From Candidatus Falkowbacteria bacterium CG10_big_fil_rev_8_21_14_0_10_43_11 (GTDB lineage: Bacteria > Patescibacteriota > Patescibacteriia > Patescibacteriales > XYC2-FULL-47-12), in contig PFAS01000006.1 in the NCBI GenBank assembly GCA_002778635.1, positions 18,021 through 36,635 of the forward strand: DNA of 18,615 bases, in the 5' to 3' direction. The notes under the pieces were generated by a model. It was not told where the DNA came from and did not search any database. It saw nothing but the letters and a program-made list of their open reading frames with translations. The translations under genes and the position numbers were made by a program. Below, piece after piece: positions 10,680 to 18,212 of the stretch. Numbering within the stretch: position 1 is the first letter of the stretch; every line of letters starts with the position of its first letter.

Positions 10680-12977
10680 TTACCTTTTCGCTCCCGAATA
10701 CGCTATGGCGCGGACCGTATTCCACTCTGTTGCCGTTAGCGGATTTTTCTTAAAGACGGCTTTAAAAGTTCTTATCGCCGCTTGTTCCGATGCCAGGTTG
10801 CGTTCGGACGGCAATATTCCGTACGCTAAAATATTTATCGCCGCCTCGTCGTATTTATTAGTTAAATCCGCTTCGCGCCGATAAACCGCGCGGAAAGTAA
10901 TTTTGGCTTTATTTTCCGCGATTGTATTGCGCTCGCTCGTCCAATGGCCGGTAGCGATATTTATTATGTCCTGCCAGTCGCGCACCGTCACCGGCAACTT
11001 GCCGAAAGCGGCTTTGTAGGAATTTAAAACTCCAACGCGCTCGCCCGCTCCCAGTTTGAAAGCGCTCTCGCTGCCGTAAGCGATAAAATTAGTATAAGCG
11101 TAAATGTTTAAGTTAGTTAAATTTTTGACGCCCTTGACTAAATTTTTGACATATTGATTATAAGCGGCGTTTTCTTTGGCAATAACTCTTTTGGCGAAAA
11201 CGGAAGCGGCTAAAGTTTTAGCGTCGCCTTTGGCCAATATTTCCGCCTCGGTTAATTTTTGGCTAACCTCTTCCTGGCCGCTAGGCTGTCCGTTATCAAC
11301 TTTGATTCCCAAAATTTCCGCCTGGCCGGCTGATAAGCTTTCTATGCGGCGGCGCTGCTCTAAAGTACGAATTATTCCGAAATCACCTAATTTGGTTATA
11401 TTGGCGCTCAAAATATTATCTTTAAAAACCCCGCCCAGATTCACCCATTTTTTAACCGTCGGATCAAACCAGGCGATGCTTGATTCTTCCGGATATTTTA
11501 TGCCGGACATGTCAAAAGAAATCTGCGTCGGCTTTTCTAAAGTCAAAAGATTATTATTTTTTACATTCAAACCAACGGTGAATCTTTTAAAGCCAAACAG
11601 ATACATGCCGTCTCTCGCTTCTTCACTGATCTGCTCGGCAGCAGCCTTCTGCGCCACGATGCTCGCGATCACTTTGTTGGGATAGCCGGAAGAAGAAAGA
11701 CCGATGTTTCCCAGACAGTCGCTCGGTAAATATAAAGAGATGTTTTTAGCTTCGCTGATGTCGGCGGTATACAAAGTGATAATCTGTCCGTCTTTAATAG
11801 TGGCGGCCGGGCTGATGCCGGACTGAACTCTAACCTGTATTAACTCAACATTATCGCGTATGGTCATAAAATCATTTTCAATTTTTGTACCATCGGACGA
11901 GGAGGAGATAATTTTTTTATTTACGGTTATTATATTGTCTCCGGTCGGCTGAGGATAGATCAAACCGACAGCCTCATTGCTGCCGCCGCCGCCACTGGTA
12001 ATGGTAATTCCGCCAGAAACAACCGGACTGCCGCCGCCATTATTTGTATTGTTGTTATTGCTGGCTGCCGCCGCAAAAACCACGTTTTGCGTAGAAGAGT
12101 GGTCCAGTGTTGCGTGGTTAGTAATGATATTGACCGTTTGAGCGGTCGCGTCAGTTATAGTTAAAACTATTTGGCCGCCGTTGGAAGTGATAACTTCCGA
12201 ATTAGAATTATAAGTTCCGTCGCCCGCGCCGGTCGTCACGCTAGAGATTTTGGCGTCGCCGTCAACGGTAACCGTAACGGCCTGGTCGTTCGCGCTTGCG
12301 ACTTTGTTGCCGAACTGGTCTTGTACTTCAAGCGTAACGCTCACCGCATTGCCGACGGTCGCGTCAGCCGGGTTGCTGATGACGATTTTTTTAGCCGAGC
12401 CGGCGACAGTTTTAAGCAAACCAAAACTTGTACCGGTAACTCCATCGCCCGTGCCGTTAGTCACGCCAACGATATCACTACCGCTATGAATAATTTTAAA
12501 AGCATTAGTCGGGGCGGAACCAGTCGGCCTAATCTTTATGTTAGAAAAAGTTAAACTCGCCGGCGCTTGGTTAGATTCAATGTCAATGGTAACAAAAAAG
12601 AAATACGGAGACTGGGGATAAAAAGTATAATCATTGGTTATGCCCATACCGGATTGTTCCCAATTAAGAGTAATGGCGATGGGAGAATTTTGGTCTAACT
12701 CCCATTGCGAAGGCAAAATAAAATTATGGCTGCCCGCTTTTATTTCGCCGATGGTTGATTCGTTAATAGTGATTGGATTTAAAGTAATAAAACTGCCGCC
12801 GCCCTGCGCCGAGGCGCTATTATCTAAAGAAACGTTATCTCCCCCGCTAGCTGTGACAATATTTACGGCCGCGGAAACATAACCGTTACCGGCAAGAATT
12901 CCACTCACGGAAAGTAAAGAAATTAAAAGCAATAATATGCTTGTTTTTTTGTTAAAAACCCTAGAAATCTTGTGCAT
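10680..12977 (-). CDS. Exported surface protein with invasin-type Ig domain and C-terminal repeats (765 aa)
   Basis: A Sec signal peptide is clear: basic start (MHKISRVFNKK), hydrophobic core ILLLLISLLSVSGILAG, likely cut after YVSAA (about 37). Next is a beta-rich domain (about 45-190). Then comes a Big_1/invasin-like Ig domain (about 193-300) with the typical VSVTLEVQDQFGNKV and DGTYNS motifs. A Asn/Gly/Ser linker (about 303-335, NNNNTNNGGGSP) separates it from a second beta-rich region (about 345-535) containing SIAWFDPTVKKWVNLGG. The C-terminus carries three copies of a roughly 42-residue helical repeat (about 635-765) of the pattern IAYG..ER....FKAxFKKxPxT..W..I. There is no LPxTG or transmembrane anchor, so the repeats may hold it on the surface. 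It has its own promoter (13021-13049) and terminator. Likely an envelope or adhesion protein. Confidence 0.85.
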   Translation of the reverse strand: MHKISRVFNKKTSILLLLISLLSVSGILAGNGYVSAAVNIVTASGGDNVSLDNSASAQGGGSFITLNPITINESTIGEIKAGSHNFILPSQWELDQNSPIAITLNWEQSGMGITNDYTFYPQSPYFFFVTIDIESNQAPASLTFSNIKIRPTGSAPTNAFKIIHSGSDIVGVTNGTGDGVTGTSFGLLKTVAGSAKKIVISNPADATVGNAVSVTLEVQDQFGNKVASANDQAVTVTVDGDAKISSVTTGAGDGTYNSNSEVITSNGGQIVLTITDATAQTVNIITNHATLDHSSTQNVVFAAAASNNNNTNNGGGSPVVSGGITITSGGGGSNEAVGLIYPQPTGDNIITVNKKIISSSSDGTKIENDFMTIRDNVELIQVRVQSGISPAATIKDGQIITLYTADISEAKNISLYLPSDCLGNIGLSSSGYPNKVIASIVAQKAAAEQISEEARDGMYLFGFKRFTVGLNVKNNNLLTLEKPTQISFDMSGIKYPEESSIAWFDPTVKKWVNLGGVFKDNILSANITKLGDFGIIRTLEQRRRIESLSAGQAEILGIKVDNGQPSGQEEVSQKLTEAEILAKGDAKTLAASVFAKRVIAKENAAYNQYVKNLVKGVKNLTNLNIYAYTNFIAYGSESAFKLGAGERVGVLNSYKAAFGKLPVTVRDWQDIINIATGHWTSERNTIAENKAKITFRAVYRREADLTNKYDEAAINILAYGILPSERNLASEQAAIRTFKAVFKKNPLTATEWNTVRAIAYSGAKR

Positions 12978-13020
12978 AATTTTATTTATTTATTTTTAAA
13001 TTTATAAAAAATGTCCTATT

Positions 13021-13049
13021 AATATATGCTATTTTTAAAATTTTGTCAA
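13021..13049 (-). promoter_or_regulatory. Promoter of the 765-aa surface protein gene
   Basis: Minus strand: -35 TTGACA (13044-13049), 17-nt spacer, -10 TATATT (13021-13026). It is back to back with the plus-strand promoter 13065-13093. Confidence 0.8.
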
Positions 13050-13064
13050 TACTACCCGTTTCTA

Positions 13065-13093
13065 TTGACATTTTTATGCTTTTTTGCTAATAT
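13065..13093 (+). promoter_or_regulatory. Promoter of the 1342-aa surface protein gene
   Basis: -35 TTGACA (13065-13070), 17-nt spacer, -10 TAATAT (13088-13093) with an extended TG one base too far. The 5' UTR of about 93 nt contains a hairpin (CTGCC...GGTAG, about 13103-13128) and an AAAGGAG ribosome-binding site 8 nt before ATG 13193. This is unlike the near-leaderless genes elsewhere in the window. Confidence 0.8.
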
Positions 13094-13192
13094 AAAACGA
13101 CTGCCTCTTAATATTTTGAGGGGTAGCGTTCTTACAAAATAACTTTTTTAAAGTTATAAATAAAAAATCTCAAGAACAAAGGAGAATGTATC

Positions 13193-16100
13193 ATGAAAAA
13201 AATGCTGCATGGAATGATGATAGTGATAGTAATGGTTCTCACTGCATCGCAAATGGGAATGGCAGGCTATGCGCCGCCGGCTAATACCCCCTTTACGGGG
13301 GTAAGTTGTAATTTTACAACATTTTCGTCGTCACAGAATTATACTGTAGCGGTAAAGATATCTCTGGTGCGGATGAATTATCCGCTCAATCCGGAGATCC
13401 GTTATGTGTGGTCGTTCACCCAAACATTCAGCGGCGATAAAAATTTATCGCTAAATGATTTCCCAACATGGCAAACGGGTAGCACTGGATGGGTACCGTT
13501 ATCCACTATCCAAAATACAATTCCTTACAACGGCATGATCGTACAGGAGGTGGATTTTGTATTAGGTTCAGGAGTATTGCTAGGGACAGTTAACGCTAAT
13601 GGCGTTATTTACACCATTAACACTCCTACACCAATACTGCCAACGCCGATACCTCCAACGCCGGTTCCGACTCCGACCAATACGCTGACAAGTACGCCAA
13701 CATTTACATCAACTCCGACATTCACGCCAATAGCAACGCCGGTTCCGACCGCGACGCCAATCGCAACGCCGACGAGTACGCCGACGAGTACTCCGACATT
13801 CACGCCGACGGCAACGCCGACGAATACGCCGACGAGTACTCCGACATTCACGCCGACGGCAACGCCGACGAATACGCCGACGAGTACTCCGACATTCACG
13901 CCGGTTCCGACGAACACGCCAATACCTCCAACGCCGATACCAGTTTCGCCAACGCCGGTTCCGACTCCGATTCCGCCGGCGCCGCCAACGATTAAATTGA
14001 GTGGAACCGATTTTACTTTTTTAGTCGGGAGGTATAATAGCCTCACTGTTACCGGCAATGATATTAACGGAAACACTCTGTTAATATCGGTAATGGCTAT
14101 TAGCGGCAATCCGGATGGAGCGGAATTAAAAAATAATTCCGGTCCCGTTCCGGTAACCGCCATCTACTCTTGGCAACCGAGAGAAGATCAAATTGGCAAT
14201 TACGAGGTAAGGTTTGAGGCGTGGGATTTAGTTTTCGGTCCGGTCTCTTCGCCAACGGTAAAAATAAAGGTAATGAGACAACCGCCGACGCCAACGCCTG
14301 CGCCAACCAATACGCCTCTGCCGCCTCCGCCACCGAGGCCGACTAACACGCCGACCTGGACGAATACGCCTTTGCCGCCGACAATGACGCCGACGCCGAG
14401 CCAAACGCCGACGCCGACAATAAAAACACCTGAAATTAGTTTAACGGCTGAAGTGCCGGCAATTCTCTGGGCGGAAAAAATATCAAGCGTCATGATAAAC
14501 CAAACAACCCCGCCGATTATATTAACCACTCGCTACGATGAAGTTTTACTGAATGTCAGAATAACCGCCGGGGACGGTGAATTGGTTAGCGCCAGTTTAA
14601 TACCCGGCACAACCAAATTCTATTCGTTGGAATCAGACCGAAAAGCCACGGAGATAAATATCTCCATGATGGCTTGGTACAACAATTTCGGTCAGTCGTC
14701 TCCAGTTATCGTAAGTGTTACGGAGGATGTTGACGGAAAAGTAGAAACAAGGAATTTAATAATGGCGATTGTAAGAGTAACGTCGCTGTTAAACATTCCC
14801 ACGCCAACTCCAGTTCCTCCAGCAACGCCGACATCGACAAACACGCCAATACCGACGGCTACGCCGACATCGACCGTAACGCCATTGCCGAGCAGTACGC
14901 CGACCGTAACGCCGACGAATACGCCGGTGCCAGGAAATAAACCGCCGGAAATTACCATTTATTATCCTTATTCTTCTTCAGAATTTAACTTTTTAAAAGG
15001 ATTTGAAGACAAAGCTACGAGAAAAATTTCAGAAGAAAAAATAGGGATAGAAGTGATAGATCCGGACAAAGGGCCGTTTACGGCCGGAGAAGTTAGCCAA
15101 TTGGCTAACTGGAAGGTTAGCGGAGATACGAATAAATTAAATGAATTCTATCCGCACGAATTCTTCGGCAAAAAAATCTATTGCCGGATCCTATTAAAAA
15201 CGAATGTCGTCGGTAACTTCGCGATAACAATCACGGTATTCGATGGTAGCCACTGGAGTGAGCCGTTCGTTCTGAGGTGGAATGTTTGGGATGGTGTTTT
15301 GCCGACTAATACGCCGACAAGCACGGTAACGCAAACTCCAACCGCGACGCCGACCATTATTTCGGACGCGACGGCAACGCCGACAATAACGCCGGTACCT
15401 ACTTCGACGGCAACTGCGGTAGCGACGAGTACGCCGCTAATGCCGAGTTCAACAAAGACGGCGACGGCAGTAAAGCCGACATTGAAGCCGACGGCGACAA
15501 ATACGCCGATTCCGACTTCAACGCGGACGCCGACGGTTGCGCCGACGAAACCGACGACAACGGCAACTCCGACATTGAAGCCGACGGCGACGAACACGCC
15601 CAAACCGATTCCGACTTCAACGCGGACGCCGACGGTTGCGCCGACGAACACGCCCAAACCGATTCCAACGGCTACGCCGACGATAGCGCCAATATGGCAT
15701 GTTGGCGTATACGACAATGAGTCGTCCGTCCATGATTTTAGCTTGACTGGCGAAGATTACGATGACGCCGGAAAAGCGGAATTGGATATTTTCTGGCGGG
15801 CAAAAGACGACAACGCTAACATACAGAATATTAAAGACATCCATGTATATGTTAGCGCGGATGGTGGAGACTTTGTATTTCTTGGCCAGACTTTTGTCGG
15901 TAGCGAAAGTCATTTTGTTTGGCGCAAGCCTGCTACGACTAATACCGGAATTGCTAAACCTTTCCGGGACGGACCTAAGTTCGGTATAGTTTACCGGTTC
16001 AAAGTTTATTTCTTATACACTACTTTATCCGGTGAACCAGCACATTATGGGCCGTTTGAGAATTACGCGCCCATAACAATAAAGATGAACGCGACGCCGA

Positions 16101-17221
16101 CATTGAAACCGACGGTGACAAAGACGCCGGTGCCAAATATTGTATTACCGACTCAAACGCCAGCATCTACGGCAACATCAACGACAACGCCGAAACCGGT
16201 AGCAACGCCGACATTGAGACCGACGGCGACAAAGACGCCGCTGATTCCGAGCCCGACAAAGTCGCCGACTATAGTAATAGCGACGCCAAAACCGACAGCA
16301 ACGCTGACGGCGACGTCAAAAGCAACGGTAATACCGACGAGGACGCCGACGAAAACTCCGAAACCGATAATTATTCCTACCCCAACGCCTAGCGCCACGC
16401 CAACGGCGACGCCGACGGAAGTGCCGCTGGAGTGGTGGGACCGAGCTCCGGTCTACAACTCTTTTGAAAAAAAAGAGTTGATACATTGGGTGCGAGGACA
16501 GGAAGACATGCCGGGCGAAACAAAATGGCGAGCGCCCCATCCGGTAAAAGGATGGGTGCAAAAAGAAGATATTCCCTCTGACGGTTATTTAGTTTTAACC
16601 GCCGATGGAACTCCGAACAATCTTCCGGCCCACTTCATTTATTCAATTTTCTTAAGCACCCAAGCGGTGCCGTACATCGCCATAGGCATGTATGATGAAA
16701 ACGAAAACGGCGGAAATGTCGCTTTCCTGCCGGTCGCCGGATATAGAGGTAAAAATAACGATATGTATTGGCTGGCTCCTTCAGCCATGCCAATGCCCGC
16801 CGTTCAGCCTCTTGGAAGATTCACGGGTCATTTCGTAACCTACGATCTGCGGGAAATCTTTCAGTACTTGCCGGCGGAAGCGCAAGACATTGGGAAAGAG
16901 CATTTTGTGACCGACGGAATTCATTTTTTCTGCCAGTCAAATGACGGCTCTGCCCCGCTTCTGCCGGTGGATTACATCGCCGGACTAACGGAGAAACAAA
17001 TTCAAGAGCCGGCATGGCAAGGGCATTTAGCTGTGCTTCAGCCGATGTTTTCCGTAACGCCCAAAATGTTCTTTGTAATGCCGCAGACGATTTTGCAGAA
17101 ACCGACGCAAGAGCTGGAAGTAAAATATGTGCTTCCCTCTCTTGAAACTCTGCAAAAAGCATCGGGCGATGCCCCGATGCATCTGATTAATCCCGCCGGT
17201 TATGCCAGTTATAAAAAATAA
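13193..17221 (+). CDS. Giant exported protein: folded domains joined by Thr/Pro linkers (1342 aa)
   Basis: The Sec signal peptide spans residues 1-24 (core MMIVIVMVLTASQMGMAG). Six folded segments (about 30-140, 265-362, 413-537, 582-703, 833-966, 1076-1342) alternate with five linkers made of TPT/NTPT/STPT/ATPT units (142-265, 363-413, 537-582, 703-833, 966-1076). Segment 2 (PPTIKLSGTDFTFLVG...VRFEAWD) and segment 4 (PPEITIYYPYSSSEF) look like Ig/cadherin-type beta domains. Segment 5 has VHVSADGGD-like strands. The C-terminal segment begins PLEWWDRAPVYNSFEKKE and has no recognisable enzyme motif or membrane anchor. The linkers are likely extended and possibly O-glycosylated, suiting a filamentous surface or cell-contact protein. 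Linker DNA contains long tandem repeats (GCCGAC-rich). The gene ends at the strong terminator 17252-17283. Confidence 0.85.
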   Translation: MKKMLHGMMIVIVMVLTASQMGMAGYAPPANTPFTGVSCNFTTFSSSQNYTVAVKISLVRMNYPLNPEIRYVWSFTQTFSGDKNLSLNDFPTWQTGSTGWVPLSTIQNTIPYNGMIVQEVDFVLGSGVLLGTVNANGVIYTINTPTPILPTPIPPTPVPTPTNTLTSTPTFTSTPTFTPIATPVPTATPIATPTSTPTSTPTFTPTATPTNTPTSTPTFTPTATPTNTPTSTPTFTPVPTNTPIPPTPIPVSPTPVPTPIPPAPPTIKLSGTDFTFLVGRYNSLTVTGNDINGNTLLISVMAISGNPDGAELKNNSGPVPVTAIYSWQPREDQIGNYEVRFEAWDLVFGPVSSPTVKIKVMRQPPTPTPAPTNTPLPPPPPRPTNTPTWTNTPLPPTMTPTPSQTPTPTIKTPEISLTAEVPAILWAEKISSVMINQTTPPIILTTRYDEVLLNVRITAGDGELVSASLIPGTTKFYSLESDRKATEINISMMAWYNNFGQSSPVIVSVTEDVDGKVETRNLIMAIVRVTSLLNIPTPTPVPPATPTSTNTPIPTATPTSTVTPLPSSTPTVTPTNTPVPGNKPPEITIYYPYSSSEFNFLKGFEDKATRKISEEKIGIEVIDPDKGPFTAGEVSQLANWKVSGDTNKLNEFYPHEFFGKKIYCRILLKTNVVGNFAITITVFDGSHWSEPFVLRWNVWDGVLPTNTPTSTVTQTPTATPTIISDATATPTITPVPTSTATAVATSTPLMPSSTKTATAVKPTLKPTATNTPIPTSTRTPTVAPTKPTTTATPTLKPTATNTPKPIPTSTRTPTVAPTNTPKPIPTATPTIAPIWHVGVYDNESSVHDFSLTGEDYDDAGKAELDIFWRAKDDNANIQNIKDIHVYVSADGGDFVFLGQTFVGSESHFVWRKPATTNTGIAKPFRDGPKFGIVYRFKVYFLYTTLSGEPAHYGPFENYAPITIKMNATPTLKPTVTKTPVPNIVLPTQTPASTATSTTTPKPVATPTLRPTATKTPLIPSPTKSPTIVIATPKPTATLTATSKATVIPTRTPTKTPKPIIIPTPTPSATPTATPTEVPLEWWDRAPVYNSFEKKELIHWVRGQEDMPGETKWRAPHPVKGWVQKEDIPSDGYLVLTADGTPNNLPAHFIYSIFLSTQAVPYIAIGMYDENENGGNVAFLPVAGYRGKNNDMYWLAPSAMPMPAVQPLGRFTGHFVTYDLREIFQYLPAEAQDIGKEHFVTDGIHFFCQSNDGSAPLLPVDYIAGLTEKQIQEPAWQGHLAVLQPMFSVTPKMFFVMPQTILQKPTQELEVKYVLPSLETLQKASGDAPMHLINPAGYASYKK
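13778..13902 (+). repeat. 48-bp tandem repeat in the first Thr/Pro linker (about 2.6 copies)
   Basis: A 48-bp unit at 13778-13825 is repeated identically at 13826-13873 and in part at 13874-13902. It encodes the 16-residue unit TPTSTPTFTPTATPTN. DNA-level identity shows recent duplication. Confidence 0.9.
15476..15648 (+). repeat. Long direct repeat (about 74-80 bp) in the fourth Thr/Pro linker
   Basis: 15476-15549 and 15569-15648 are near-identical (CCGACATTGAAGCCGACGGC ... GGTTGCGCCGACGAA). The second copy has an added 6 bp (CAAACC, Lys-Pro). A partial third echo (ACATTGAAACCGACGGTGAC) occurs at about 16099. Confidence 0.85.
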
Positions 17222-17251
17222 CCGGCGTTAGTTCTTTATTATAAATTCAAA

Positions 17252-17283
17252 GCCGAGCGCATAAAAACGCTCGGCCTTTTTTT
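17252..17283 (+). terminator. Terminator of the 1342-aa protein gene
   Basis: GCCGAGCG (17252-17259) pairs with CGCTCGGC (17268-17275), 8-nt loop, then CTTTTTTTAT. Confidence 0.92.
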
Positions 17284-17361
17284 ATCTTAAAAATAAAAAT
17301 TTTTACAAATTTGACAAAACTTCCGCCGTAAACATTCTCTGTGGATAAAATAATTTTGAAC

Positions 17362-17391
17362 TTGACAAATATAGAGCTTATATCGTACAAT
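17362..17391 (+). promoter_or_regulatory. Promoter of a long structured leader / downstream genes
   Basis: -35 TTGACA (17362-17367), 18-nt spacer, -10 TACAAT (17386-17391). The transcript would begin near 17398 and run about 435 nt before ATG 17833. A hairpin near CAAGTAG-TTT-CTACTGCTTG (17405-17424) lies at its start. Confidence 0.65.
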
Positions 17392-17526
17392 ACGAACGCT
17401 ACGGCAAGTAGTTTCTACTGCTTGTTATAACAGCATTTTTTAGCTATTTCCAAACAAAATAGTGTCCTGCCTTTATCTTATCTACTTCATTATTCCCGAC
17501 CTCCCCGCCTTTCGGGCACCCCCGAC

Positions 17527-17567
17527 CCCCTCTAACTCCCCCTTATAAAGGGGGAGAATAAGAGGGG
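17527..17567. repeat. REP-like nested palindrome
   Basis: Inner stem CTCCCCC (17536-17542) with GGGGGAG (17550-17556). Outer stem CCCCTCT (17527-17533) with AGAGGGG (17561-17567). TTATTCCC (17490-17497) can also pair with GGGAATAA (17565-17572). This resembles the widespread extragenic palindromes seen as multicopy elements in many draft genomes. Copy number here is unknown. Confidence 0.65.
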
Positions 17568-17672
17568 AATAAATGTCAGTTCTGTATTGTTCAGGGGTCG
17601 TGTTCGGGGAAGCGGAAGGGGTTAATAATATTAGTTTAGAATATGGCAGGGTTTTGTTTTTTACAATTCACT

Positions 17673-17730
17673 CCGTGGAATAATTTGCTTTTAGCAAATT
17701 AAAAAATCTCTGATTTTTTTTATTCCACGG
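17673..17730. repeat. 58-nt perfect three-way-junction element
   Basis: CCGTGGAAT (17673-17681) pairs with ATTCCACGG (17722-17730), 9 bp. Inside it two adjacent hairpins fill the space: AATTTGC-5 nt-GCAAATT (17682-17700) and AAAAAATC-3 nt-GATTTTTT (17701-17719). Only two bases at the junction are unpaired. It could be a cruciform-type mobile element or a structured RNA. The family is not recognised. Confidence 0.7.
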
Positions 17731-17743
17731 GGTAAAATAAAAA

Positions 17744-17796
17744 CTGCCAGCTGATAAATCCCCACACCTTTCTGAGGTGTAGGGATAAAGCGGCAG
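17744..17796. other. Interrupted hairpin upstream of the beta-helix gene
   Basis: CTGCC (17744-17748) with GGCAG (17792-17796). Inside, ATCCC (17758-17762) with GGGAT (17782-17786), then ACACCT (17764-17769) with AGGTGT (17775-17780) and a TTCTG loop. On the plus strand it would be part of the 5' UTR. On the minus strand it is followed by TTTTTATTTT and could terminate antisense transcription. No known riboswitch consensus is recognised. Confidence 0.55.
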
Positions 17797-17832
17797 AAAA
17801 AAATTTACAGAAAAAGCAGAGAGGGGCTTATT

Positions 17833-17898
17833 ATGAAAGAAATTCTAAAATCCAAGGAAAGGGGGAAAATCATATGGCGGAAAAAATGCATTACCTAG
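17833..17898 (+). CDS. Possible upstream mini-ORF (21 aa)
   Basis: ATG 17833 follows GAGAGGGG with a 6-8 nt spacer and encodes a very basic peptide (MKEILKSKERGKIIWRKKCI) that stops 25 bp inside the start of gene 17874-18089. The downstream gene's ribosome-binding site lies within it, so translation of the two could be coupled. It may be chance, with no homology recognised. Confidence 0.3.
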   Translation: MKEILKSKERGKIIWRKKCIT

Positions 17899-18089
17899 AA
17901 GTTGTTTATGTTGAAAAAAACGGCGATGACGCGACTGGCGACGGCAGTAAGGAAAAGCCCTTTGCCACTATCCAGAAAGGTCTTGACGCCGCGGCAAACA
18001 ACGGCACGGTTTTTTTGGAGCATACTGTTAGTCTCAATTCGATTGAGACATATAACAAAAACATCCATATAGAGCCGTGGGTGAAATAA
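17874..18089 (+). CDS. Short beta-helix-type (DUF1565-like) protein or fragment (71 aa)
   Basis: ATG 17874 has AGGGGG 8-9 nt upstream. Residues 10-48 match the opening of right-handed parallel beta-helix proteins: VYVEKNGDDATGDGSKEKPF, then ATIQKGLDAAANNGTVFL. In such proteins this N-terminal cap precedes many rungs. Here the protein ends after only about 20 more residues (SIETYNKNIHIEPWVK), so the helix is missing. There is no signal peptide, unlike most surface beta-helix proteins. It may be a truncated gene, or a small domain that works with the exported Ig-like protein encoded 124 bp downstream on the same strand. Confidence 0.6.
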   Translation: MAEKMHYLEVVYVEKNGDDATGDGSKEKPFATIQKGLDAAANNGTVFLEHTVSLNSIETYNKNIHIEPWVK

Positions 18090-18212
18090 AAATTAAAATC
18101 AGGAGCATCGCGAATGTCAGAAGTGAGAATATTTTTTGTTGGGTATGAGGGACGCGGTCCGCCTTGCGGACTTAAAAAATCTTATTTGGCCAAAGGCCAA
18201 GGAGAAAAAGAA

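Noticed and set aside
11176..11685. 169-aa plus-strand ORF inside the 765-aa protein gene
   Set aside because: Shadow of the real minus-strand gene. No ribosome-binding site or recognisable domain.
13778..13902. CRISPR-like direct repeats
   Set aside because: The units abut each other without spacers and are an in-frame 16-residue protein repeat.
13609..16398. Several long Val/Gly-rich ORFs on the minus strand (for example 13609-14163, 15178-15717, 16153-16398)
   Set aside because: They are reverse-strand readings of the repetitive Thr/Pro codons of the 1342-aa gene, with no ribosome-binding sites or conserved content.
17744..17796. Known riboswitch in the 5' leader of the beta-helix gene
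   Set aside because: I could not match the conserved bases of any riboswitch class. Kept as an unassigned hairpin.
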